A stretch of DNA of 64,000 nucleotides. Source: Arcuatula senhousia. Its lineage: Eukaryota > Mollusca > Bivalvia > Mytilida > Mytilidae. The notes under the pieces are model-generated. The model made no database searches and was not told the origin of the DNA. It saw only the letters and a list, made by a program, of their open reading frames with translations. The stretch lies in assembly GCA_963971305.1 (NCBI GenBank), contig OZ020307.1:3113501-3177500 (forward strand). Reading direction: 5' to 3'. Position numbers and translations under genes: made by a program. Shown here piece after piece: positions 53,863 to 64,000 of this stretch (within the stretch, counting starts at the first letter, position 1; the number at the start of each line of letters is the position of its first letter).

Positions 53863-56800
53863 GTACACATCATGCTATGTTGTCCCGGTTGTGCTTTATT
53901 TATGTATTCACAAAGCATTTTGATCAGTTTTAAGTGAAATAGTTGCATACATGTGACAGATCTGTGATGACAAAGCTGGAGATTTTGATATTTTTGGCTG
54001 GAGATTGGACCAAAAAGCGGGAGATTTTCAACGCTCAATAAAATTGCATTTCAATGTCAATTGGGGGCACTAGGGTGTGCCAAATATACATGGCTTCACT
54101 GATTAATCTCAAACTGTTTATACAATCATCAGGTCAATTATGACAATAAACCTTTGATTAACACCTTTACCTGTTAAATTAACGTCAACCTAATTGACAA
54201 ACCCCTAAAACAACGGAAATGTTTTATGACTGAACGATTAAAATGTCTATAAAACTAAAATTTTCTCATGTCTTGAAAAAGCGGGAGATTACACAAAAAG
54301 TCGGGAGAACGGGAGATGGATCAAAAAGTCGGGAGATTTCGTCTCCCGGCGGGAGAATCACATGTATGTAGTTGAAATTTTCTAACGTTGAAAAAAATGG
54401 GTGTGGGTGGGGCCTCAACTGAAACAAGTTCTGTGTAGCAGAAGCACAGGATATTGCTACAGAAAAACTACAACAAAAAGAAATTCTTATTGCTATGTTA
54501 AAGTCCTAGTTAGAAGCTATTTTCCGGACATGCACACCCAAGAAACTTTAATTATGCACTACAGGTTTATGACTTTCCGGTCAGCTGGAAGCATGAGTGG
54601 TTTAGGCACTGGACTTTAGACACAGGTCAACACCTCTGTGAGTTTGAGCCTCACACATGTCAAGGTTTCCAAGCACATATTTTTGCCCGTGGGTTTCACC
54701 GATTTTCCAGCTTGGAATATCAGGCTTTTCCCCCACACAAGCCTGGCAGTCTACCATGCAAGGGCCTCATATTAGCCAAAACGGTCATTTTATCTTTCAG
54801 TCAGTCAAAAGCTCTTCAGAGCTTATGTTGATAAGTAAGTAAGTAATATTTATTTAAAATCGTCATAATAATATGAGGCAGGTAGAACCTGTTACGCTCC
54901 CGAGGTTTCAATTAATTATTTTTTTTTGTTCGAAAATAAAAACAAACTAGCTTTTCTTGTGGGTTACGTGAGCGTTTAATGACGTCTAAAATTTACAAAG
55001 ATAAAAACGTCAAAAAGACGCTGAAAGTTCGGGAAAACAAGCACGTGCTATACCGGACGTTGAAGGAAAATTTAGCTCATAGTACAACTAAAATATTGAC
55101 ATTTCTACCATTAGCGCTCCCTTCGGGAGCGTATGAGAAAGACATTGCCTTAAAAGCTCGCGTAGATAATTCCATTGAAAATTTCGAGTAATGCCTGGGA
55201 CGAGATAATTTGGGACGATGTATTACTATTTCCCGCAATTTTTCAGCACGCGCAGACATTTTCGAAAACTTCTGAAAATCGAATGTCCGGACAACCGGAA
55301 ACAGAACGATTTTTCTTCCATAGTATTTTGAGTCTCGTGCAATTTGGCATACTTTCTACATTAGAGAGCTCGCTACGCTCGCATATTATATACAAAATAA
55401 CAGAAAAACATGAGCTCTGTAGAGCTCTTTAAACGACTGGATATTTTAAAACAAATAACAGACATGCAACATACAAGACACATATTGACACAAACTGAAT
55501 CAAATAAAACTTTAGCACACCTTTTATTATTAAATATCAAATTTGCAAGTTTTATAGAACATTTTGTTAGGTCTATTTTACAGAAAACATTCCAATGGCG
55601 GATTCAGAGGGAGGCGTTGGGGGCATATGCCCCCCTTTAATTGGTTGTGCTTTATTTATGTATTCACAAAGCATTTTGATCAGTTTTAAGTGAAATAGTT
55701 GAAATTTTCTAACGTTGAAAAAAATGGGTGTGGGTGGGGCCTCAACTGAAACAAGTTCTGTGTAGCAGAAGCACAGGATATTGCTACAGAAAAACTACAA
55801 CAAAAAGAAATTCTTATTGCTATGTTAAAGTCCTAGTTAGAAGCTATTTTCCGGACATGCACACCCAAGAAACTTTAATTATGCACTACAGGTTTATGAC
55901 TTTCCGGTCAGCTGGAAGCATGAGTGGTTTAGGCACTGGACTTTAGACACAGGTCAACACCTCTGTGAGTTTGAGCCTCACACATGTCAAGGTTTCCAAG
56001 CACATATTTTTGCCCGTGGGTTTCACCGATTTTCCAGCTTGGAATATCAGGCTTTTCCCCCACACAAGCCTGGCAGTCTACCATGCAAGGGCCTCATATT
56101 AGCCAAAACGGTCATTTTATCTTTCAGTCAGTCAAAAGCTCTTCAGAGCTTATGTTGATAAGTAAGTAAGTAATATTTATTTAAAATCGTCATAATAATA
56201 TGAGGCAGGTAGAACCTGTTACGCTCCCGAGGTTTCAATTAATTATTTTTTTTGTTCGAAAATAAAAACAAACTAGCTTTTCTTGTGGGTTACGTGAGCG
56301 TTTAATGACGTCTAAAATTTACAAAGATAAAAACGTCAAAAAGACGCTGAAAGTTCGGGAAAACAAGCGCGTGCTATACCGGACGTTGAAGGAAAATTTA
56401 GCTCATAGTACAACTAAAATATTGACATTTCTACCATTAGCGCTCCCTTCGGGAGCGTATGAGAAAGACATTGCCTTAAAAGCTCGCGTAGATAATTCCA
56501 TTGAAAATTTCGAGTAATGCCTGGGACGAGATAATTTGGGACGATGTATTACTATTTCCCGCAATTTTTCAGCACGCACAGACATTTTCGAAAACTTCTG
56601 AAAATCGAATGTCCGGACAACCGGAAACAGAACGATTTTTCTTCCATAGTATTTTGAGTCTCGTGCAATTTGGCATACTTTCTACATTAGAGAGCTCGCT
56701 ACGCTCGCATATTATATACAAAATAACAGAAAAACATGAGCTCTGTAGAGCTCTTTAAACGACTGGATATTTTAAAACAAATAACAGACATGCAACATAC

Positions 56801-59800
56801 AAGACACATATTGACACAAACGAATAGCATGTAAAAGCAGTTAAATTAAGGCGAAAAATTATTTTTTACATCGCACACTATGTATTGGGATATATATTAT
56901 ATTATATTACATTATAATATGAGGCAGGTAAAACCTGTGACGCTCCCGAATTTACAATTAATTTAATTTTGTTGTTGTTCGAAAATAAAAACAAACTAGC
57001 TTTTCTTGTGGGTCACGCCTGCGTTTGATGACGTCAGAAATTTTTAAAGAAAAAAGCATTCAAAAGACGCTGAAAGTTTGGGAAAACAAACTTGGTATAC
57101 CGGATGTTGAAGGAAAATTCAGCTCATAGTACAACTAAAATATTGACATTTCTACCATTATCGCTCCCTTCGGGAGCATATTATAAGAAAAGGTCCAGGA
57201 ACAGTGACATAGTGTGCAATATAAAATCAAACATAAAAGCAGACAGCACATCAAATAAAGGATAAATAGAATAAAAGCAAGCAGTTAGGCTAGCACAAAT
57301 TAGAACAATATAAAAAGCACTATAGCAGAATAGAAAAAAGCAGCAACAAAAAGCAAACTGGAGTATCAGGGTTGAGATGATGGACATGAGGCAGGAAGAG
57401 TTAACGGCAGGCACTGCAAAAACATTTTTCTGTGAAACACCAGGTGGATATGAAATTTTTAAAATGACAAAAACCTGTTGAGTTCCTTGCCTCATTGGGC
57501 AAGGAGTTCCAGATTCTTGCTGCCTCATACCCAAAACTTCTCTTACCATACCTTGTAGTTCTTGGCTGTGGAATATCAGCTATGCCTTTGCACCTAAAAT
57601 TATAGGAGTTATTCTTAAAATTTACCAGATCATGTTGATTGTTTCAATGTGTAAACATTACTGATGTGTACTCACTGGTGTTAAATAAATCTTACCTTAA
57701 CCTACCTTTACCTTTCACCATTGAAAATCTGTTACAATTAACTGAAAATTGTTGACTTGTTTAAACATGTTAAATCTGTCTGCAAAAGGTATCAACTATT
57801 TAAACATTCATTGACATCTAAGACTTCACTCCAAACCAGCTAATTAAATCGGGGAGGGGAAATTGCACCAAAAATTGATGTCTTCCTTAGCTCAACATTG
57901 TTCACATCATGTGGCCAATCTGCAAAGAAAAACTATTCTTGCAAAAATGAAAATAAAAGAATCGAAATGGGAAATCCGGCGACTTCTGAAAGGATGAAGG
58001 GTCAGAGGTTGATTAAGTTTCGAACATTACACAATTTTTTTATTGTTATGGAACAGCAATTTAATCATTAAGACAAAATTTGTATTGCAATGTTAAGTAT
58101 ATGAGTAAGGTTTAACCTGTGACACTTCTGAAGTTACAATGTATCTTTAAATATTTTACAGTTTGGTAACAACTGGAACCAAAAAAAGGAAAGCTACAAC
58201 TGGATATTTATTTGATTTTTATTGTGTGTTTAGTTTTTGTGCTTTGTCTAGGAATATTGATAGAGGGAAGGTTGGGCCCAAAAAACTAGTTTAACCCCGC
58301 CACATATTACATGTGCCTGTCCTAAGCCAGGAATCTTTGACAAAGCTTTCGTTTGTACTTGTCTTTTTGATGTTTTCTGTTCCTTGTTTTAGAAGGGAGT
58401 CTATCCGTGACTATTTCAGGGCTGGATTTGAATTATATGCATTTTATTTAGACCATGGGCCAATTGCAGAACTGCTTGCGACCACGAGCATTGCCAAATG
58501 GCCTCGTTGAAGGCTGCTGGCGGTTGTCCATTGTGGTTTTTCCAAATTGCTGTTTAATTGTGGGCTGTGTCGCGTACACTTATTCCACATCTGTGTGATA
58601 GAAAATTGATCTTTTTCTTTTTTTTTTAACAGAAATGTAAATGAATGTATGAAGTTTTTTCAATTGCAGAAAATGCCAAATTTACTGTTACATATGGAGT
58701 TTTGGTTACCTGGTATTCTTTAGAACCTGTCATCATTTTGGATTCCCACAGCCATCTCCTGTATCAAATGCTTTACAATTATTTATGACACTTAAGGTAG
58801 GTGACATATATTACTTTAAATTAATATGAGGCAGGTTAAACTGTGACGCTCCCGAGTTAGAATTAATTTAATTCTTTCTTTTTTGTTCGAACATAAAAAC
58901 AAACTAGCTTTTCTTGTTGGTTGAGCGTGCGTTTTGTGAAGTCCAAAATTTTCAAAGAAAAAAGTGTTAAAAAGACATTGAAAGTTCGCGAAAACAAGCA
59001 TGCTAAACCGGAGGTTGAAAGAAAATTCAGCTCATAGTCATGATAGAACAACTAAAATATTGACAATTCTGCCATTATCGCTCCCTTTGGGAGCGTACTA
59101 GTATTGGGTTAAATAATTCCCTTTGACTTCAATTTAAATTTAACATACTATTACATTGACCATGAAACTTTAGTCCATACAAAATAATGTTAGTCCATAA
59201 TTGTTTGCAAAGTAAAATTGAAAAAAAAACAAACAAAAAAAACAAACAAACAATCTTCATCCATAAAGAAATGTACCATAATAAGTTTATAAAAAATATT
59301 AAATGGATAAAATATAAACCACATGAACATTTTTTACAACATTATTATTTTCAGATTGTATCACTTGGGTTTGAAATCCATGATACTCATGAGTTATCAA
59401 AGAAAGGGGATTCCCCTGAAGAAGATTTGACCCTACAGAGAAAATACAGAAGTGTATATCCCACCTCGTACCATATATTCCAGTACTGTTATTGTTATGT
59501 AGGACTTTTTACAGGTATAATGCATATATTTAAATCTTGGCTTGTACTAGTAAAATATCACAGAAGAATACAGGAAGAGAAACAAAGAAGAATTTGTCAA
59601 AAGACACAATGTCCCATTTCGCATCATTTGGGATGGACAGAGAAACAAATGTACGGACCCAAACACTACATGTCCTCCCCCCTTTTTGCATAGATGGAAC
59701 ATAGAAATGTTCATTGTGTTAAGGGAAACACATGCAATAGAAAATAAAGAGATGTGGAATAAGTGTACGAGACACAGCCCACAATTAAACAGCAATTTAG

Positions 59801-61970
59801 AAAAACCACAATGGACAACCGCCAGCAGCCTTCAACGAGGCCATTTGGCACTGCTCGCGGTTCTGCAATTGGCCCATGGTCTAAATAAGATGCATATAAT
59901 TCAAATTCAGCCCTGAAATAGTCACAGATAGACCCCCTTCTTAAACAAGGAACAGAAAACATCAAAAAGACAAGTACAAACGAAAGCTTTGTCAAAGATT
60001 CCTGGCTTAGGACAGGCACATGTAATATGTGGCGGGGTTTAACTAGTTTTTTGGGCCCAACCTTCCCTCTATCAATATTCCTAGACAAAGCACAAAAACT
60101 AAACACACAATAAATATCAAATCGATCAAAGTCCAATTCTACTAGAGAGAACCTAAGACAAAAAACAAGAACAAACAAAAGGACGGCAAAGGAGCTCTCT
60201 ATAGAACACTCGCTGTTACTGACAGCTAGCTGAGAATCATCAATCGACTGATGTTAAAAAAATCAAACGTATCGATTTAAAATCCGACACAACACTTCAA
60301 ACCATAATGATTTAGTGAAGTGTCATCACACAAAACCGACACGCTTGATCGCTATAATGCTTAAAAATGACAATAGTAAAAACGTTTATGGAAGTTTTAA
60401 AGCAAGTATCAAGTTTTCAATATTTCTGCCAAAAAACACTAAATTTAAAGATTTAACCACGATATTCATTTCATATCCTTTCCGTAATAAATTTTGAAGC
60501 CAATTTTTCATTTCTAATGGATTGCTTCTAAATTTGTGAGCTTTATAAAAAACATTACCATAAAATTCAGGATGGGATATTCCTTTCACTATAAGAAAGT
60601 GACGTGTACAATTAAATTTTTCAATAAGAGATTGATACTTGTGGAAGAATTAAGAAAAAGATTTTACTAATTTGTGGTATCGATAACCTTGTTTTAATAA
60701 TTTTTCAGTAATAAAACGGTTTTTATTATTAAAATCAGAAACACAACTGCAGATCCGAGCATATCTTACTAACTGTGAAATGTAAACCCTGTATGACGGC
60801 GCTAGTGGAAGGATTGACATTATGATTACACAGTCAAATCTTAAAATGCTACATGTACTAGTTCTAGTGATTGCATAAGAAAACTGTAGGACAAAGAAAA
60901 ATGTAGTAAAAGAAACACATGCAAGCTAGGATTTAATGAAAAAAGTACACATTTTTGAGGCATGTGCATGAAGATTCTTATGTTTTGATACATTAAAACA
61001 AAATTATAACAAGGTGTCAGGCAAACGATTTACTGAAATTTGTTTGGTGTATGAAATGTGCAACAAGGATGATCTATCCTAGAGTTGAAAGACCAACTTC
61101 AATAGGAATTTCAGTTTGTTTTAAGGTCATTTTTATTTGTCTATGTAGTTATTGTCTTCCACTGGCTATAATCCCTTATAGCCATAATTAAACCTATCAG
61201 GTGTTGTTAGGGCAGTTAACATGGACTCATCTCACTCTCCCTTATCCATTTACATATGTACATAATTACATTTACCATGCATATAATTAAAATGCGGTAA
61301 TTCTATTGGTTAATTGGTTGATGGAATCATCTTTCATATAGGTAAATGAAATGCCACTTGTGTCACATGACTGTTACCGGGTCATGACATTTGATATTAA
61401 TGTAAAAGAAATACACAAACACATGCCATAAAACAAAACAAAATCATAACAAAAATAATTAGAAATGTAATTATAAGAATTGAAGGTTGTTTTTTTATGT
61501 TTCATATGGGTGTAAAAACGTTGACTGTGTGCTATGATCAATGTTTTTACATACCAATGAAATGTCAAAATACAAACATTCCAAATCTTAAGTGTGGATT
61601 TTGTTAAACATTAAGAGCTTACAAAGCTTTGTGATCCCCTTACATGTGTACATGGCTGCTATGTGGATTGTGTCAGGAATCAAAAGCTTACACAGTTTTC
61701 CAGATAGCTGAAAGCTGAAGATAAAAAGTTGAGCCATTTATTAATGCATGTTTTCTGAAGGAAGAAGTGATCAGTAGACAGTACAAAGCACACTATGATT
61801 GCTCTGTGTATGTTTCAGGTCCATTTTACAAATACAGAACTTATGAAGATTTTATACAGAACACAAACTCCCCTAACATTCCAGTGAAACAGTTTGTTGT
61901 AGAGAGACTGAAGTATACACCTGTAATAGCTGTTGTCTTCCTTGTAACTTCATACTACTTCAATATAAAG
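53654..61970 (+). CDS. MBOAT7: Lysophospholipid acyltransferase 7 (MBOAT7/LPIAT1), 5' part; runs off the window
   Basis: Membrane-bound O-acyltransferase that transfers polyunsaturated acyl groups, typically arachidonoyl, to lysophosphatidylinositol in ER-type membranes. Four exons (53654-53862, 58670-58796, 59355-59514, 61819-61970) join in frame to 216 residues, under half of the roughly 470 usual. Matches to the human protein by eye: N-terminal helix with FALGYVTKE, YCYIWSFGYLVFFRTC, SPVSNALQLFMTLK, and the signature YCYVGLFTGPFYKYRTYEDF. Several hydrophobic helices are visible. The catalytic Asn and His lie in the missing C-terminal part. A pyrimidine tract ending TTCAATCAG at 53610 suggests a 5' UTR exon start at 53611. 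The start codon aligns with the family N-terminus. Confidence 0.93.
53946..54368. mobile_element. 423-bp TIR element with TAGTTG target duplication
   Basis: Starts CATACATGTGA and ends TCACATGTATG. TAGTTG flanks both sides (53940-53945, 54369-54374). Copy B has a single TAGTTG at the matching place, so it is an empty site. Internally repeated GTCGGGAGATT and TCTCCCGGCGGGAGA motifs. Confidence 0.85.
54590..54850 (+). mobile_element. tRNA-derived SINE candidate (in copy A)
   Basis: An A-box-like GTGGTTTAGGCACTGG (54597-54612) and a B-box-like GAGTTTGAGCCTC near 54640 are about 43 bp apart, as in tRNA promoters. A body follows, and a GATAAGTAAGTAAGTAA tail ends near 54846. Confidence 0.6.
54893..55133. 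mobile_element. MITE family D, copy 1
   Basis: Left end TACGCTCCCGA and right end TCGGGAGCGTA are inverses. The right end is itself a hairpin, CGCTCCC-TTC-GGGAGCG. The body includes AAACAAACTAGCTTTTCTTG and ACTAAAATATTGACATTTCT. Preceded, as in the other copies, by ATATGAGGCAGGT. Confidence 0.8.
55917..56177 (+). mobile_element. tRNA-derived SINE candidate (in copy B)
   Basis: Same element as at 54590, carried along by the segmental duplication, with the same boxes and tail. Confidence 0.6.
56220..56459. mobile_element. MITE family D, copy 2
   Basis: Copy of 54893-55133 made by the segmental duplication; same ends and terminal hairpin. Confidence 0.8.
56939..57180. mobile_element. MITE family D, copy 3
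   Basis: Independent, diverged copy: starts GACGCTCCCGAA, ends CTCCCTTCGGGAGCATA, preceded by ATATGAGGCAGGTAAAACCT. Confidence 0.8.
57401..57640 (-). pseudogene. C-terminal remnant of a LINE-type reverse transcriptase ORF
   Basis: On the minus strand an open frame of about 75 codons ends at 57401-57403. It contains SYNFRCKGIADIPQPRTTRY and then FGYEAARIWNSLPNEARNS, the conserved '(R/A)xWNSLP' end motif of many non-LTR retrotransposon proteins. Nothing catalytic remains, and an in-frame stop precedes it near 57640. Confidence 0.75.
58213..58606 (+). repeat. Interspersed family C copy, plus orientation
   Basis: Includes GTTTAACCCCGCCACATATT, CCAGGAATCTTTGACAAAGC and TGTGGGCTGTGTCGCGTACA. Located in MBOAT7 intron 1, about 60 bp before exon 2. 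The GTTTAACCCCGCC motif is familiar from mussel repeats. Confidence 0.8.
58670..58796 (+). CDS. MBOAT7: MBOAT7 coding exon 2
   Basis: Residues 70-112: KCQIYCYIWSFGYLVFFRTC then SPVSNALQLFMTLK. Acceptor CAATTGCAG, donor GTAGGT. It has no long open frame of its own and is found by homology and phase. Confidence 0.9.
58845..59097. mobile_element. MITE family D, copy 4
   Basis: Starts GACGCTCCCGAG, ends CTCCCTTTGGGAGCGTA, preceded by ATATGAGGCAGGTTAAACTG. Lies in MBOAT7 intron 2. A fragment of the same head, decayed, is at about 58100-58140. Confidence 0.8.
59355..59514 (+). CDS. MBOAT7: MBOAT7 coding exon 3
   Basis: Residues 113-165 plus one base: IVSLGFEIHDTHELSKKGDS to FQYCYCYVGLFT. Acceptor TTTTCAG, donor GTATAA. 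Confidence 0.92.
59741..60121 (-). repeat. Interspersed family C copy, minus orientation
   Basis: Reverse complement of 58213-58606, including GTGGCGGGGTTTAACTAG and TTTTGGGCCCAACCTTCCC. Located in MBOAT7 intron 3. Confidence 0.8.
60386..60820 (-). pseudogene. Decayed retroelement ORF (RT-associated C-terminal region)
   Basis: Minus strand: LPLAPSYRVYISQLVRYARI, then NRFITEKLLKQGYRYHKLVK, a stop near 60648, then VKGISHPEFYGNVFYK to the end. These motifs recall a retroelement protein found in many marine invertebrates; the family name is uncertain. One stop breaks it. Located in MBOAT7 intron 3. Confidence 0.65.
60830..61800 (+). other. Rest of MBOAT7 intron 3, nothing recognised
   Basis: AT-rich intronic sequence between the retroelement remnant and exon 4. 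No repeats shared with the rest of the window and no exon-like signals were seen. Confidence 0.5.
61819..61970 (+). CDS. MBOAT7: MBOAT7 coding exon 4, 3' end duplicated downstream
   Basis: Residues 166-216: GPFYKYRTYEDFIQNTNSPN then VERLKYTPVIAVVFLVTSYY and FNIK. Acceptor GTTTCAG, donor GTAATG. The last ~72 nt and the donor form the first copy of the 77-bp array that follows. Confidence 0.9.
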
Positions 61971-64000
61971 GTAATGTAGATAGACTGAAGTATACACCTG
62001 TAATAGCTGTTGTCTTCCTTGTAACTTCATACTACTTCAATATAAAGGTAATGTAGATAGACTGAAGTATACACCTGTAATAGCTGTTGTCTTCCTTGTA
62101 ACTTCATACTACTTCAATATAAAGGTAATGTAGATAGACTGAAGTATACACCTGTAATAGCTGTTGTCTTCCTTGTAACTTCATACTTCTTTAATATAAA
62201 GGTAATGTAGAGAGACTGGAGTATACACCTGTAATAGCTGTTGTCTTCCTAGTAACTTCATACTCCTTCAATATAAAGGTAATGTAGAGAGACTGAAGTA
62301 TACACCTGTAATAGCTGTTGTCTTCCTTGTAACTTCATACTTCTTCAATATAAAGGTAATGTAGAGAGACTGAAGTATACACCTGTAATAGCTGTTGTCT
62401 TCCTTGTAACTTCATACTACTTCAATATAAAGGTAATGTAGAGAGACTGAAGTATACACCTGTAATAGCTGTTGTCTTCCTTGTAACTTCATACTACTTC
62501 AATATAAAGGTAATGTAGAGAGACTGAAGTATGCACCTGTAATAGCTGTTGTCTTCCTTGTAACTTCATACTACTTCAATATAAAGGTAATGTAGAGAGA
62601 CTGAAGTATACACCTGTAATAGCTGTTGTCTTCCTTGTAACTTCATACTACTTCAATATAAAGGTAATGTAGAGAGACTGAAGTATACACCTGTAATAGC
62701 TGTTGTCTTCCTTGTAACTTCATACTACTTCAATATAAAGGTAATGTAGAGAGACTGAAGTATACACCTGTAATAGCTGTTGTCTTCCTTGTAACTTCAT
62801 ACTACTTCAATATAAAGGTAATGTAGAGAGACTGAAGTATACACCTGTAATAGCTGTTGTCTTCCTTGTAACTTCATACTTCTTTAATATAAAGGTAATG
62901 TAGAGAGACTGAAGTATACACCTGTAATAGCTGTTGTCTTCCTTGTAACTTCATACTTCTTTAATATAAAGGTAATGTAGAGAGACTGAAGTATACACCT
63001 GTAATAGCTGTTGTCTTCCTTGTAACTTCATACTTCTTTAATATAAAGGTAATGTAGATAGACTGAAGTATACACCTGTAATAGCTGTTGTCTTCCTTGT
63101 AACTTCATACTTCTTTAATATAAAGGTAATGTAGAGAGACTGAAGTATACACCTGTAATAGCTGTTGTCTTCCTTGTACCTTCATACTTCTTTAATATAA
63201 AGGTAATGTAGATAGACTGAAGTATACACCTGTAATAGCTGTTGTCTTCCTTGTAACTTCATACTACTTCAATATAAAGGTAATGATGTAGAGAGACTGA
63301 AGTATACACCTGTAATAGCTGTTGTCTTCCTTGTAACTTCATACTACTTCAATATAAAGGTAATGATGTAGAGAGACTGAAGTATACACCTGTAATAGCT
63401 GTTGTCTTTCTTGTAACTTCATACTACTTCAATATAAAGGTAATGTAGAAAGACTGGAGTATACACCTGTAATAGCTGTTGTCTTCCTTGTAACTTCATA
63501 CTACTTCAATATAAAGGTAATGTAGAGAGACTGAAGTATACACCTGTAATAGCTGTTGTCTTTCTTGTAACTTCATACTACTTCAATATAAAGGTAATGT
63601 AGAGAGACTGAAGTATACACCTGTAATAGCTGTTGTCTTCCTTGTAACTTCATACTTCTTCAATATAAAGGTAATGTAGATAGACTGAAGTATGCACCTG
63701 TAATAGCTGTTGTCTTCCTTGTAACTTCATACTACTTCAATATAAAGGTAATGTAGAGAGACTGGAGTATACACCTGTAATAGCTGTTGTCTTCCTTGTA
63801 ACTTCATACTCCTTCAATATAAAGTTAATGTAGAGAGACTGAAGTATACACCTGTAATAGCTGTTGTCTTCCTTGTAACTTCATACTCCTTCGATATAAA
63901 GGTAATGTAGAGAGACTGGAGTATACACCTGTAATAGCTGTTGTCTTCATTGTAACTTCATACTACTTCAATATAAAGGTAATGTAGAGAGACTGGAGTA
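61894..64000 (+). repeat. 77-bp exon-derived minisatellite, about 27 copies
   Basis: The period is 77 bp: GTAATG occurs at 61971, 62048, 62125, 62202 and onward to 63979, and two copies are 80 bp (GTAATGATG). Each unit is the last ~72 nt of MBOAT7 exon 4 (from the ERLKYTP codons) plus GTAATG and TAG. Copies vary at few sites (TACTACTTC, TACTTCTTT, TACTCCTTC). The array is unfinished at the window end. Confidence 0.97.

Larger units (their letters stand above)
52772..55492 (+). repeat. Duplicated segment, copy A (contains MBOAT7 exon 1)
   Basis: Starts AACTGAATCAAATAAAACTT and ends ACATATTGACACAA, where copy B begins directly. Aligned parts with B differ by few bases (for example AAGCACGTGC against AAGCGCGTGC). 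A holds two segments that B lacks: 52923-53887 and about 53946-54374. Confidence 0.93.
55493..56819 (+). repeat. Duplicated segment, copy B (1.33 kb, lacks exon 1)
   Basis: Tandem direct copy of A. It is a mosaic: 55493-55643 matches 52772-52922; 55644-55700 matches about 53888-53944; the rest matches 54375-55492 at an offset of 1326-1327. No coding part of MBOAT7 remains. Confidence 0.93.

Noticed and set aside
54401..55432. Several open frames repeated identically at 55728-56758
   Set aside because: They coincide with a SINE candidate and a MITE within a segmental duplication. Their identity reflects recent duplication, not protein constraint.
57181..57549. 122-codon minus-strand open frame
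   Set aside because: It is the wrong frame. The neighbouring frame carries the recognisable LINE-type C-terminus, so this one is its shadow.
59187..59693. 168-codon open frame
   Set aside because: Only 59355-59514 is coding (MBOAT7 exon 3); the flanks are intron and element sequence in a chance open frame.
61894..64000. CRISPR-like array
   Set aside because: The 77-bp units are contiguous without unique spacers and derive from a eukaryotic exon.

Overview
The window is animal nuclear DNA and strongly suggests a bivalve mollusc, probably a mussel-like species. The genes are AT-rich with many introns and GT/AG splice sites. TACATGTA-type words are frequent, and there is a dense load of short interspersed elements of kinds familiar from bivalve genomes: MITEs beginning TACTGTGG, elements containing GTTTAACCCCGCC, and 'TCTCGCC' or 'ACGACCGCA' elements with CCGTCCGTCCG tracts. 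The species call is inference from sequence texture.

Layout. 1-7440 is repeat-rich intergenic DNA: three copies of one interspersed family, a cluster of GTACCGAAGTGTC words, and a 1.4-kb element with 12-bp terminal inverted repeats and arrays of CCATATGG palindromes at both ends. 7440-7668 is a CpG-rich promoter/5' leader candidate. 7669-49027 (+) is one complete gene, the non-muscle myosin II heavy chain (zipper/MYH9-MYH10 class). I resolved it into 37 constitutive coding exons giving a 1964-residue protein: N-terminal SH3-like domain, motor, two IQ motifs, long coiled coil, short non-helical tail. Three in-frame candidate microexons (36, 18 and 15 nt) would insert residues in motor loop 1 and directly after switch II.

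The myosin introns carry minisatellites (62, 44, 33, 30 bp), several MITEs, a 1.26-kb pogo-like element, a nested repeat element, a 95-bp near-perfect hairpin and a run of six hairpins. 49028 to about 49.95 kb is the 3' UTR. 49.95-53.6 kb is intergenic and filled with degenerate ~155-185-bp repeats.

From 53654 (+) to beyond the window end lies the 5' part of MBOAT7 (lysophosphatidylinositol acyltransferase); four coding exons encoding 216 residues are visible. Its first intron holds a rearranged 1.3-kb partial copy of a 2.7-kb segment that includes exon 1. Its fourth exon runs straight into a minisatellite of about 27 copies of a 77-bp unit that duplicates the exon's 3' end and splice donor, and this array still continues at base 64000.

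The two genes are unrelated in function (actomyosin contractility; phosphatidylinositol acyl-chain remodelling) and are only neighbours. No rRNA, tRNA gene or CRISPR array was seen. The retroelement pieces found are a LINE-type RT C-terminus (57.4 kb) and another RT-like ORF with a stop (60.4-60.8 kb), both on the minus strand and both remnants.
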